DNA from: Oscillospiraceae bacterium
GTDB lineage: Bacteria; Bacillota; Clostridia; Oscillospirales; Oscillospiraceae
DNA: 42,769 nucleotides
Reading direction: 5' to 3'
NCBI GenBank assembly: GCA_017403885.1
Contig: JAFRDM010000059.1
Coordinates: 1 to 42,769, forward strand
Below the pieces are notes generated by a model. That model had not been told where the DNA came from and searched no databases. It saw only the letters and a program-made list of their open reading frames with translations. Positions 1 through 7,108 of this stretch are shown in pieces. Within the stretch, counting starts at the first letter, position 1; each line of letters begins with the position of its first letter. A program made the translations under genes and the position numbers.

Positions 1-1
1 C

Positions 2-628
2 GCGAGCGCGGGCGGAGCGGCGGCCCTCCACAGCGTGCTGCTCGGCGCGATGGGCGCGGCATGTCTCGCCGGACCGACGACGGCCGTGCTGTGCGTCCTC
101 GTGCCTTTGATGGGCCTCTCGGCGGCGGGGCTTGCGGGCGACCTGCGCCGCGCGCTCGGCTCCGTGACGCCCGAAAAGACGCTCATGCGGCTCGGCGCCG
201 CGCTGCTGGACGCGATGCGGGAGTGCGGCGCGATCAGCTCCGCGGGGGCGTCTCTTGCGGTACGGCGCTGCGGGCAGGGCGTGGAATGCGCGCTCGACGG
301 TGCCTCCCTGCGCGAAAAGAACCTCTTTTCCGAGGCGCTGGGCGAGCTTCTCTCGCCGCTGGACAATCCGCGCTATCTCCTCATCCGGACGCTGCCGCTG
401 TTTGGCTTTACAAAACGCCTGAGCTCGCAGAGCTACGCCTGCCCCGCTGCTCTCGGGGCGAACAGGAAGGGAGCGGAGACGCTGAAAAAGCATCTGGAGA
501 AGCGCGGCGACCGCTTCGAGCTCGTCTACACCCGGAGCGAGCAGGGGCGAAAGACTCTGCTGGAATGCCGCCGCGCCGCCAACGACGCCCGCGCGAAGGT
601 CAAGGTCACCCGCGCCAGGGAGATTTAG
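2..628 (+). CDS. C-terminal part of a membrane-associated protein, probably the tail of a DEAD/DEAH-box helicase-family protein (5' end outside window)
   Basis: The frame is open from the first bases of the window to the TAG at 626-628, giving 208 residues, so the true start probably lies upstream; a GTG at 35 has no clear ribosome binding site. Residues 1-50 are rich in Ala/Leu/Gly and look like one or two membrane-spanning or amphipathic helices. The rest is soluble, with the segment LLSPLDNPRYLLIR, then a basic stretch, then LVYTRSEQGRKTLLECRR near the end. From memory, the pairing of 'NPRYLL' with a terminal 'YTR..GR..LL..R' occurs in the C-terminal domain of a Firmicute DEAD/DEAH helicase-family protein that has a membrane segment. 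No helicase motif lies inside the window, so this is a family recollection and not proof. The coding strand is opposite to the asnA operon that follows. Confidence 0.5.
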   Translation, partial: ASAGGAAALHSVLLGAMGAACLAGPTTAVLCVLVPLMGLSAAGLAGDLRRALGSVTPEKTLMRLGAALLDAMRECGAISSAGASLAVRRCGQGVECALDGASLREKNLFSEALGELLSPLDNPRYLLIRTLPLFGFTKRLSSQSYACPAALGANRKGAETLKKHLEKRGDRFELVYTRSEQGRKTLLECRRAANDARAKVKVTRAREI

Positions 629-746
629 CGCGATCGGTTTACGTAATTTTTTCCCCTCTCTGCACCGATAACGAAAAGTCTCTTTTCAAGCGGTCTTGTC
701 ATGTACGCCGCAGCTCAAATAGTTTACATAATTTATAGAAAATAAA

Positions 747-779
747 CAGAAAGAGCGGGAACCGTCTGTTCCCGCTCTT
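747..779 (-). terminator. Intrinsic terminator of the DUF4364-asnA operon
   Basis: A perfect 12-bp stem (751-762 with 768-779) has a 5-base loop. Read on the minus strand it follows the asnA stop codon by about 16 bases and is followed by a U-rich stretch (TCTGTTTATTTTC). On the plus strand only CGG follows the stem, so it mainly serves asnA. The rest of 629-795 is AT-rich and shows no other feature. Confidence 0.75.
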
Positions 780-795
780 CGGTAGGATATGCTCT

Positions 796-1809
796 TCACA
801 GCAGCATGACGCCCTTTTCCTCGCATTCGCGCACGGTCTCCTCGTCCCAGATCGAGGCCTGCACCTCGCCGATGTGCGCCTTGCCCAGCAGCAGCATCGA
901 CACGCGCGACTGGCCGATGCCGCCGCCGATCGTCAGCGGCAGCTCGCCGCGCAGCAGCATCCGGTGATAGGGCAGCTTTCTTCTCTCGTCGCAGCCGGAG
1001 GCGCGCAGCTGTTCATCCAGCGAGCGCGGATCGACGCGGATGCCCATCGAGGAGATCTCCATCGCGCACTCCAGCGGCTCGTACCAAAACAGCAGATCGC
1101 CGTTGAGCGCCCAATCGTCATAGTCCGGCGCGCGGCCGTCGTGCGGCTTCCCCGAGCGCAGCGGCGCGCCGATGCCGATGATGAAGCTTGTCGGATGCTC
1201 GCGCAGATAGGCGTTCTCGCGCTCTTTGGGCGTGAAGTCGGGATAGAGGTCCTCAAGCTCCTGCGCGGTGATGAAGCTGACGCGGCGCGAGAGCCTGCCG
1301 AGCGCCTGCAGCTGCGGATAGATGGCCTGCATGGTCTCCTGCGTGTCGCAGATCGCGGTGACGATGTCCATGACCGTGGATTTGAGGTAGTCGAGGTTGC
1401 GGTTTTCGGGCAGGATGACCTTCTCCCAGTCCCACTGGTCGACGTAGACCGAGTGCAGCGCGTCCAGCTCGTCCTCGTCGCGGCGCACGGCGTCCATGTC
1501 GGCGACGATGCCCTTGCCGGGGTAGAAGCCGTAGCGCTTGAGCGCGAGGCGCTTCCATTTCGCGAGGGACTGGACGATCTCGGCGCGGTGGGGCGAGCGC
1601 AGGATATCGAAGCTCACGGGCCGCTCGTAGCCGTTGAGATTGTCGTTCAGGCCCGAGGCCTCGTCGACGAAAAGCGGCGCGGACACGCGCTGGAGGTTCA
1701 ACAGGGCGCCGAGCCTGTCCTCGAACAGGCGCTTGAGCAGGCTGATGGCCTTCTGCGTGTCGTAGACGGACAGGCAGCTGACGTAGCCGTCGGGGATCGC
1801 GTATTTCAT
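796..1809 (-). CDS. asnA: Aspartate--ammonia ligase (asparagine synthetase A)
   Basis: Makes L-asparagine from L-aspartate, ammonia and ATP in the cytosol. The 337-residue length is normal for the family. Family segments are present in order: AEIVQSLAKWKRLAL, MDAVRRDEDELDALHSVYV followed by DQWDWEKVI, the loop FIIGIGAPLRSGKPHDGRAPDY, the catalytic-core stretch LLFWYEPLECAMEISSMGIR, and the C-terminal LTIGGGIGQSRVSMLLLGK of the class II tRNA-synthetase-like fold. I chose the ATG at 1809 over an in-frame ATG 12 codons upstream because GAGGAAGGAAAG lies just before it and family members begin near here. It starts 7 bases after the DUF4364 stop, so the two are co-transcribed and probably translationally coupled. 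Nothing suggests loss of function. Confidence 0.97.
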   Translation of the reverse strand: MKYAIPDGYVSCLSVYDTQKAISLLKRLFEDRLGALLNLQRVSAPLFVDEASGLNDNLNGYERPVSFDILRSPHRAEIVQSLAKWKRLALKRYGFYPGKGIVADMDAVRRDEDELDALHSVYVDQWDWEKVILPENRNLDYLKSTVMDIVTAICDTQETMQAIYPQLQALGRLSRRVSFITAQELEDLYPDFTPKERENAYLREHPTSFIIGIGAPLRSGKPHDGRAPDYDDWALNGDLLFWYEPLECAMEISSMGIRVDPRSLDEQLRASGCDERRKLPYHRMLLRGELPLTIGGGIGQSRVSMLLLGKAHIGEVQASIWDEETVRECEEKGVMLL

Positions 1810-1816
1810 AATGGGA

Positions 1817-2344
1817 TCACTTTCCTTCCTCGCACAGGATCTCAACGATCCGCTGGTAGATCTCCTCCGCGCTGCGGCGGAAGGTCTTTTTCATGATCTT
1901 CGCCTGCGCCTCGTCCGCGCAGAGCAGCGAGAGCGCAATGATCTCGCCCTTGCCGTCGGACATGGCGAGCTTCACATGGCAGCCGTCCGCGTCCGACGCG
2001 CTTTCGGCGCGGATCATGGCGGCTCGCGCAAGACGCTCCTCCACCGGGGCGAGCAGCTTCAGCGCCCGCGCGCGCACGGAATAGGGCAGGCTGCTCTCTA
2101 CCTCGCGCCCGTCGCGCTTGCCTTTTTCGGTGGCGGCGTATTCCTCGTCCTCGCAGACGACGTGGCCGGTGGCGATCAGCTCGCCCAGGCAGTCGGAATA
2201 ATCGAAATAGCCCACGCCGTCGTCACACTGCTGGCACAGCTCGTCGAGCGTGCCGCGGTCGGCCGGGGCGGGCAGGCGGCTGAGAATAAAGAGAATGAGC
2301 AGCTTGATGTCCAGCTTCTCATGGATAAAGCCGTGATGGTCCAT
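1817..2344 (-). CDS. DUF4364 family protein (putative winged-helix regulator)
   Basis: A 175-residue cytosolic protein matching the DUF4364 family common in Clostridia. The N-terminal third (HEKLDIKLLILFILSRLPAP, then a Leu/Asp-rich helix pair and DYSDCLGELIATGHVV) looks like a winged-helix DNA-binding domain. The C-terminal half has alternating strands and helices with no catalytic motif I can identify. It is the first gene of a two-gene operon with asnA. Its promoter is visible at 2381-2408 and GGGGGAG lies before the ATG at 2344. A regulatory role over asparagine synthesis is an inference from position only; in other genomes the family is not, to my knowledge, tied to asnA. Confidence 0.85.
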   Translation of the reverse strand: MDHHGFIHEKLDIKLLILFILSRLPAPADRGTLDELCQQCDDGVGYFDYSDCLGELIATGHVVCEDEEYAATEKGKRDGREVESSLPYSVRARALKLLAPVEERLARAAMIRAESASDADGCHVKLAMSDGKGEIIALSLLCADEAQAKIMKKTFRRSAEEIYQRIVEILCEEGK

Positions 2345-2380
2345 GGCGCGTCTCCCCCGTTTCGTTTCGATAATACAATA

Positions 2381-2408
2381 ATTATACTTCTCCCGCGCAT
2401 TTTTTCAA
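2381..2408 (-). promoter_or_regulatory. Sigma-A-type promoter for DUF4364-asnA
   Basis: Read on the minus strand: TTGAAA (2408-2403), a 16-base spacer, then TATAAT (2386-2381). The predicted start near 2374 leaves a leader of about 30 bases before the ATG at 2344. A TTGACA also occurs upstream, but at 23 bases it is too far from the -10 to be the -35. Confidence 0.65.
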
Positions 2409-2458
2409 GTGTCAATTGGCGCGCGCTCCCCCGCCCGGCCGCTCCGTCATAGCGCGCG

Positions 2459-2475
2459 CGTATGATCTTCATACG
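2459..2475. promoter_or_regulatory. 17-base palindrome upstream of the 2542 gene (possible operator)
   Basis: CGTATGA-TCT-TCATACG is a perfect 7-bp inverted repeat with a 3-base centre. It sits about 67 bases before the start codon of the downstream gene and about 50 bases outside the DUF4364-asnA promoter. There is no U-run, so it is not a terminator. The size and symmetry suit a dimeric repressor site, but no specific regulator can be named. Confidence 0.4.
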
Positions 2476-2541
2476 GATCGGAACAAGCGGCCGCCGCGGC
2501 GCATAAGCTGTACTGAAGTTTCTCATTCAGGAGGTCATCTT

Positions 2542-3327
2542 ATGCCCGACAAAGCCGTTCCCGGGCCCGTCGGAAGCGCGGCAAGCATCCGAGAGGCCGT
2601 TTCCGTCAATACCGACAAGATCTTTGACTGCTGCCGAGACAAGGACTGCGTCGACGAGCTGCGCGTCTATCCCACGCTCACCTCGCAGACCTACATAGAC
2701 AACGCGATCAGCATCCGCCCGAAAGCCGCCGAGCTGCTGTTCGTCAACGTGAACGTCGAGCCCGTGGGCTTCAACCGCGGCTATTTCACCGTGGACTGCA
2801 CCTATTTCTACCGCGTCACGGCCGAGACCTTCCCCGGCGCGCAGCTCTGCCGCGGTCTCGCCGTGTTTGACAAGCGCGTGATGCTCTTCGGCAGCGAGGG
2901 CAGCGTGAAGACCTTCTCCTCCGACAGCGAGGAGGGCGTGGTCACCGCCGACGACCAGCCGAAGGCCGTCGTCAGCGCGGTCGACCCGATCTGCCTGCAC
3001 TGCACGCTCGCCGACGCCGCCGAGACGCCGGGCAGCGAGAACATCATCATCCCCCGCTTCATTCTCGACGCGATGGGCGAGGAACTGGTGACCGTGGACA
3101 ACGTGCGGCGCTGGTACGTCACGATCGGACAGTTCTCGATGGTGCGGCTCCAGCGTGAGACGCAGCTGCTGATCCCGGCCTACGATTACTTCCTGCCGGA
3201 TAAGGAATGCCCCGGCACGAGCGAGGACGATCCCTGCGCGCTCTTCGGGCGCATCAGCTTCCCCGTCGAGGAGTTCTTCCCGCCCGACAGCGTGGCGGAG
3301 AGCGATGATTACAAAAAGTATAAATAA
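2542..3327 (+). CDS. Conserved clostridial protein of unknown function
   Basis: A 261-residue soluble protein with no signal peptide or membrane helix. The ATG at 2542 follows CAGGAGG with good spacing; in-frame starts further upstream have none. After a short disordered N-terminus comes the patch NTDKIFDCCRDKDCVDELRV, which carries three cysteines. Later landmarks are EPVGFNRGYFTVDCTYFYRV and LAVFDKRVMLFGSEGSVK. I recall proteins with this 'CRDKDC...EDLRVY' / 'NRGFYTVD..FFFKV' pattern annotated only as hypothetical in many Clostridia; no function is known to me. The beta-rich pattern and paired cysteines suggest a metal or disulfide site, but that is speculation. It is monocistronic, with a strong terminator just after the stop. 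Confidence 0.85.
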   Translation: MPDKAVPGPVGSAASIREAVSVNTDKIFDCCRDKDCVDELRVYPTLTSQTYIDNAISIRPKAAELLFVNVNVEPVGFNRGYFTVDCTYFYRVTAETFPGAQLCRGLAVFDKRVMLFGSEGSVKTFSSDSEEGVVTADDQPKAVVSAVDPICLHCTLADAAETPGSENIIIPRFILDAMGEELVTVDNVRRWYVTIGQFSMVRLQRETQLLIPAYDYFLPDKECPGTSEDDPCALFGRISFPVEEFFPPDSVAESDDYKKYK

Positions 3328-3331
3328 GACT

Positions 3332-3367
3332 CCGGGCCGGGATTTCACCCGGCCCGGCGTTTTTTTC
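3332..3367 (+). terminator. Intrinsic terminator after the 2542 gene
   Basis: A perfect 10-bp GC stem (3332-3341 with 3348-3357) and six-base loop, followed after CG by seven T residues. It starts 5 bases after the stop codon. Confidence 0.93.
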
Positions 3368-3407
3368 GTTTTTTCGTTAAGACGGCGGAAAGGGCTGTTT
3401 TCCGCGT

Positions 3408-5462
3408 TCAGTTAAAACTATCTGTATTATTTCGAAAAAGCTCGGTGATCCGGGCCTTCAAAGCGGCGTGCTCCGGCAGCTCCAGCTGCGGGTCGGCGGC
3501 GAGGAGAGCTTTGGCCTCCTCCTGCGCGGTTTTCAGCACCTGCGTGTCCGCGCCGAGGTCCGCCACATGCATCTCCGGCAGGCCGTGCTGGCGCGAGCCG
3601 AAGAAGTCGCCCGGGCCGCGCAGGCGCAGGTCCTCCTCCGAGATCCTGAAGCCGTCGTTGGTTTTGGCCATGATCGAGAGCCGCGCCTGCACGTCCTCGC
3701 TCCGATTGTCCGAGACGAGGATGCACCAGCTTTTGAACCTGCCGCGTCCGACGCGGCCGCGCAGCTGATGCAGCTGGCTGAGACCGAAACGCTCGGCGTT
3801 CTCGACGATCATCAGCGCCGCATTCGGCACGTCCACGCCGACCTCGATCACCGTCGTTGCGACGAGGATATCCGTCTCGCCGCGGACAAAGGCGGCCATG
3901 ACCGCGTCCTTGTCCTTCGGCTTCATGCGCCCGTGCACGCAGGCGACCTTCAGCTCCGGGAATTCCCCCGCCAGCTCCTTTGCATGCTCCTCGGCGGATT
4001 TGAGATCGCTCTCGCCCTCCTCGCCGTCCTCGACCTTCGGGCAGACGACAAAGGTCTGCCGTCCCTCTCCCGCCAGCTTGCGGATGAATCCGTGCAGACG
4101 GGCGCGGTAGCTCTCGTCCACGGCGAAGGTGTCCACCTTCTGCCGCCCGGGGGGCAGCTCGTCGATGACCGACACGTCCAGATCGCCGTAGATCATCAGC
4201 GCCAGCGTGCGCGGGATCGGCGTGGCGGACATGACCAGCACGTGCGGCCTCTCTCCCTTGCCGATGAGCGCCGAGCGCTGGCGAACGCCGAAGCGGTGCT
4301 GCTCGTCCGTGATGATCAGACCGAGCCGGGCGTATTCCACGTCCTCGGAAAAGAGCGCGTGCGTGCCGACGACAAGGTCGAATTCCCCGGCCCTGATCGC
4401 GGCTTTTGCCTCGCGCTTTTCCTTTGCGCTCATCGACCCCGTCAGCTTGCCCACGCGCATGCCGAAGGGCGAAAGCAGCTTCGTCAGCGTTTCGGTGTGC
4501 TGCTCGCAGAGGATCTCCGTGGGGGCCATGAAGGCGCTGACACAGCCGTTTTCGCGGCAGAGCCAGCACAGCGCCGCCGCCACCAGCGTTTTGCCGCTGC
4601 CGACGTCGCCCTGCACGAGACGGTTCATCACGAAGCCGCCCGTCATGTCGGCCGCTGCCTCGTCGATCGCGCGCTTCTGCGCCGCGGTGGGCGTGAAGGG
4701 CAGCGCAGCGTAAAAAGCGGAAAAGTCCCGTTTTTCGAGCCTCAGGCCGCTCTCGCGCGTGCGCTCGGCGCGCAGCGCGCCCAGCGCGCAGGCGAGAATG
4801 AACAGCTCCTCGAACACCAGACGGCGGCGGGCGATGGCCAGCGCGTCGAAGTCCGGCGGGAAGTGCACGGACTCATAGGCGTAGCGCGCCTGCGCGAGGC
4901 CGTTGCGTACGCGGACCTCTTCCGGGAGGTTTTCCGGAAGCAGACCGCCGCAGGCGTCGAGACCCTGCCGTACCGCGTCGCGCAGCGTTCGCTGGTTGAG
5001 CGCGGCGTTCACGCGATAGACGGGGAGGATGCAGCCCGTCACGCCGCGGGGCTTGTCGTCCTTTTCATAGGCAGGATTGACCATGCTGCGGCGCTGGCCG
5101 TTTCTTTCCACCTTGCCGTAGAAGCAGACGCTGTCGCCGCGGGAGAGATAATCCTTTACATAATTCTGATTAAAATATGTTATGTCTACTGATCCGCTCT
5201 CGTCCACCGCGCGGAACTTTACCAGCTCCATCCCGCGGCGCACGCGGACGAGCCGCGGCGTGTCGGCCACGAGCGCGCGGATGCAGACCCCCTCCCCCTC
5301 CGGCGCGGCGGCGATGGGGCAGAACTTCGTTCTGTCCTCGTAGCGCGCGGGGAAATAGGACAGGAGGTCATACAGGGAGAAGACGCCCAGCTTTCCCAGT
5401 GCCTGCGCCTTTTTCTCCCCTATTCCCTTGACGTAGCGGACGGATGTGGACAGATCGGTCAT
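3408..5462 (-). CDS. recG: ATP-dependent DNA helicase RecG
   Basis: RecG is a double-strand DNA translocase that reverses stalled forks and processes branched recombination intermediates. At 684 residues it is full length. The N-terminus carries the helix-hairpin-helix-like VRYVKGIGEKKAQALGKLG. An OB-fold wedge domain follows (about residues 60-160; AYFNQNY-type segment ITYFNQNYVKDYL). Superfamily 2 motifs come in order: Walker A GDVGSGKT, DEQH box (TDEQHRFGVRQR), SATPIPRTLAL, then TTVIEVGVDVPNA and QLHQLRGRVGRG in the second RecA-like domain. The start lies 4 bases after the apbE stop codon, so translation is probably coupled to apbE. Functional linkage between the two is not obvious. Confidence 0.98.
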   Translation of the reverse strand: MTDLSTSVRYVKGIGEKKAQALGKLGVFSLYDLLSYFPARYEDRTKFCPIAAAPEGEGVCIRALVADTPRLVRVRRGMELVKFRAVDESGSVDITYFNQNYVKDYLSRGDSVCFYGKVERNGQRRSMVNPAYEKDDKPRGVTGCILPVYRVNAALNQRTLRDAVRQGLDACGGLLPENLPEEVRVRNGLAQARYAYESVHFPPDFDALAIARRRLVFEELFILACALGALRAERTRESGLRLEKRDFSAFYAALPFTPTAAQKRAIDEAAADMTGGFVMNRLVQGDVGSGKTLVAAALCWLCRENGCVSAFMAPTEILCEQHTETLTKLLSPFGMRVGKLTGSMSAKEKREAKAAIRAGEFDLVVGTHALFSEDVEYARLGLIITDEQHRFGVRQRSALIGKGERPHVLVMSATPIPRTLALMIYGDLDVSVIDELPPGRQKVDTFAVDESYRARLHGFIRKLAGEGRQTFVVCPKVEDGEEGESDLKSAEEHAKELAGEFPELKVACVHGRMKPKDKDAVMAAFVRGETDILVATTVIEVGVDVPNAALMIVENAERFGLSQLHQLRGRVGRGRFKSWCILVSDNRSEDVQARLSIMAKTNDGFRISEEDLRLRGPGDFFGSRQHGLPEMHVADLGADTQVLKTAQEEAKALLAADPQLELPEHAALKARITELFRNNTDSFN

Positions 5463-5466
5463 GGCT

Positions 5467-6534
5467 TTACTCGCTGTAGCTCACGGTATATCCTTCGTTG
5501 ACGAGGGTGAAGTCCTCGATCAGGCCTTTTGTGCAGATGATACGGTTGTCCTTGGTGATCAGCACCATGTCGAAGCCGCCGCCGTCCGTCTTGCCGTACT
5601 GGCGCCAATAGTTCAGCGACTGCACCTCGCCCAGGACGAACATCGCGGTGGACAGACAGTCGGCCATCGTCCCGTCGGAGCAGATGATCGTGGCGGAGAC
5701 GAGGTTGTTCGACACGGGATAGCCGCTCTGCGGCTTGAGGATGTGGTGATAGCTGTTGCCTGTGGTCACGTCCGTGAAATTTCGCTGGTAGCTGCCGGAG
5801 GTGACGATGGCCGTCTCGCCGACGTTGAGCACGCCGACGTAGCTGCCGGGGTTGTTCGGGTCCTCGATGCCGACGCGCCACATGGTCCCGTCGGGCTTCA
5901 GCCCCAGCGTCTGCACGTTGCCGCCGAGCGAGACGATGCCGCTCGTCACGCCCGCCGCGCGCATGGCCGCAACGGCCTTGTCGGCCGCGCAGCCCTTGGC
6001 CACCGCGCCGAAGCTCATCTCGCCGTAGGCGGGCATCGACACCGTGTAGGTGCCGGAGCTTGGGAAGCTCGTGAGGACGACCTTGTCGAAGCAGACGCGG
6101 CTGAGCTGGTCAAGGATCTCGTAGTCGTAGGGGACATAGTATTTGCTGTCGATGAAGCCCCAGAGCTTCAGCAGCGGATAGACCGTCAGATCCAGCGCGC
6201 CGGCGCTCTGCTTGTATACCTGCTTGGCGGCGGAGAGCATGTCGGCCACCTGCCCGGGCACGACGACGTTTTCGCCGTTCGCGTGGTTGATGGCCCAGAC
6301 GGTGCTGCTCTCCTTCTCGGGGTCGAGCATCGCGTCCATCGAAAGGATCACGCTCTCTGCGGCGGAGATGCCGGCCTCGCGGTTTTTGCCGTAGGCGACG
6401 AGCGTCATCGTTGTGTCCATGGCGAAGATGACGGATCTGCTCTCTTTCGTCTCGCCGCAGGCGGCGAGCGGCAGCATCAGCAGCGCGCACAGCAGCGCGC
6501 AGAGGATCCTTTTAAGGGTGTTCGTTTTCTTCAT
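5467..6534 (-). CDS. apbE: FAD:protein FMN transferase, lipoprotein ApbE
   Basis: ApbE-type enzymes attach FMN from FAD covalently to Thr/Ser of target flavoproteins, such as RnfG/NqrC subunits or extracellular flavoproteins. The protein has 355 residues. The N-terminus is a lipoprotein signal peptide ending in LPLAAC (Cys26), so it is anchored outside the membrane. Family signatures follow: FAMDTTMTLVAYG, then SFGAVAKGCAADKA (the usual G-A-x-A-K-G-x-x-D), SLGGNV, YHHILKPQSGYPVSN and DGTMADCLSTAMFVLG with the metal/FAD-site Asp. GAGGAG lies just before the ATG at 6534. It is the first gene of apbE-recG. No Rnf or fumarate-reductase-like target gene lies in the window, so the acceptor is elsewhere. 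Confidence 0.96.
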   Translation of the reverse strand: MKKTNTLKRILCALLCALLMLPLAACGETKESRSVIFAMDTTMTLVAYGKNREAGISAAESVILSMDAMLDPEKESSTVWAINHANGENVVVPGQVADMLSAAKQVYKQSAGALDLTVYPLLKLWGFIDSKYYVPYDYEILDQLSRVCFDKVVLTSFPSSGTYTVSMPAYGEMSFGAVAKGCAADKAVAAMRAAGVTSGIVSLGGNVQTLGLKPDGTMWRVGIEDPNNPGSYVGVLNVGETAIVTSGSYQRNFTDVTTGNSYHHILKPQSGYPVSNNLVSATIICSDGTMADCLSTAMFVLGEVQSLNYWRQYGKTDGGGFDMVLITKDNRIICTKGLIEDFTLVNEGYTVSYSE

Positions 6535-6620
6535 AGCTTACTCCTCTTTGTGGGGGAAGTCGGTCGCATATTCAAAGCCGCGCAGGGCGGTTTTCGTCGT
6601 TTTTTATCTTTGATTTATTT

Positions 6621-6649
6621 ATTATATCATATCTCGAAGAAAATGAAAA
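6621..6649 (-). promoter_or_regulatory. Candidate promoter for apbE-recG
   Basis: On the minus strand a TATAAT lies at 6626-6621, preceded at 17 bases by TTTTCA (6649-6644), which matches TTGACA at four of six positions. This leaves a leader of about 80 bases before apbE. The -10 is good and the -35 weak. It is back to back with the tRNA promoter at 6656-6684. Confidence 0.4.
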
Positions 6650-6655
6650 CCGCTA

Positions 6656-6684
6656 TTTACTTTGCGTCTCTTTTTTGCTATAAT
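6656..6684 (+). promoter_or_regulatory. Promoter of tRNA-Arg(CCG)
   Basis: TTTACT (6656-6661), 17-base spacer, TATAAT (6679-6684). The tRNA starts 10 bases after the -10 box, so transcription begins almost at the mature 5' end. Confidence 0.75.
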
Positions 6685-6694
6685 GCTCTGGCAC

Positions 6695-6771
6695 GCGGCT
6701 GTAGCTCAGCTGGATAGAGTGCCAGACTCCGACTCTGGAGGTCGTGGGTTCGAATCCCGTCAGCCGTACCA
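6695..6771 (+). tRNA. tRNA-Arg (anticodon CCG)
   Basis: All four arms are present. The acceptor stem GCGGCTG pairs with CAGCCGT (6761-6767; the outermost pair is G-U). The D-arm is GCTC-AGCTGGATA-GAGT. The anticodon stem CCAGA/TCTGG encloses the loop CTCCGAC, giving anticodon CCG, which reads CGG. The T-arm is GTGGG-TTCGAAT-CCCGT. The discriminator A and the CCA end are encoded in the DNA. Length is 77 bases. Own promoter upstream, own terminator downstream. Confidence 0.97.
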
Positions 6772-6775
6772 AAAG

Positions 6776-6804
6776 CAGACGCCCCGCAGGGGGCGTCTGT
6801 TTTT
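6776..6804 (+). terminator. Terminator of tRNA-Arg
   Basis: A perfect 10-bp stem (6776-6785 with 6790-6799), four-base loop GCAG, then five T residues. Confidence 0.93.
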
Positions 6805-6826
6805 GGCAAAGATAACGAATTATGTA

Positions 6827-6842
6827 AACCCACGACCTCCAG
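6827..6842 (-). repeat. Inverted 16-base copy of tRNA-Arg sequence
   Basis: This 16-base segment is the exact reverse complement of tRNA positions 6735-6750 (3' side of the anticodon stem, variable loop and start of the T-arm). Confidence 0.8.
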
Positions 6843-6885
6843 GTGCGAAGCACTTCAATCCATTGTTTCGCGCGCAGCGCGGAAC

Positions 6886-6908
6886 AGGTCGTGGGTTCGA
6901 ATCCCGTC
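6886..6908 (+). repeat. Direct 23-base copy of the tRNA T-arm (tRNA fragment)
   Basis: Identical over 23 bases to tRNA positions 6739-6761, covering the variable loop end and the whole T-arm. After it the sequence changes to GTGCCGG where the tRNA has AGCCGTA, so the acceptor stem is different and no 5' half is present. It is either the 3' remnant of a second, different tRNA gene or a recombination scar. Confidence 0.75.
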
Positions 6909-7108
6909 GTGCCGGAGCACGCTCCGCGCGGCACATTGAATTCGCGGATCACATGCCGCAATACAAAGCCGGCCCGCAGAAAACAGGCGGAGGCCGGGAA
7001 CTTTTTCGCAAAACTCTCGTCTACCGGTACAGAGCGGCGCAAAAGCCTTTCCCATGCGGTACACAGAGCCGCGCCGCTCATACATGTGAAACCGGAGGTA
7101 CCTGAGAC

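Larger units (their letters stand above)
6805..7108. other. Non-coding stretch with tRNA-derived fragments and hairpins
   Basis: Between the tRNA terminator and the SIMPL gene there is no plausible gene. Frames open here give antisense-tRNA peptides of the 'GFEPTT' type, a known spurious class. The region holds an inverted copy of the tRNA variable/T-arm sequence (6827-6842), a direct copy of the T-arm (6886-6908), a near-palindrome GTTTCGCGC/GCGCGGAAC (about 6865-6885), and a GTGCCG/CGGCAC hairpin just after the direct copy. I see no convincing promoter for the SIMPL gene. The ribosome binding site GGAGG for that gene lies at the end of the stretch. Confidence 0.6.

Noticed and set aside
3468-5192. 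Long open frame on the plus strand opposite recG
   Set aside because: It is a shadow of a GC-rich gene: composition is Ala/Arg/His-rich, no ribosome binding site, and recG on the other strand is unmistakable. Similar antisense frames over asnA, gpmI, pgk, moaA and cysS were rejected for the same reason.
6695-6914. Integration site of a resident prophage or ICE at tRNA-Arg
   Set aside because: No integrase or other mobile gene lies nearby, and the direct copy lacks the tRNA 3' end that a normal att site would include. It is kept only as a possible scar.
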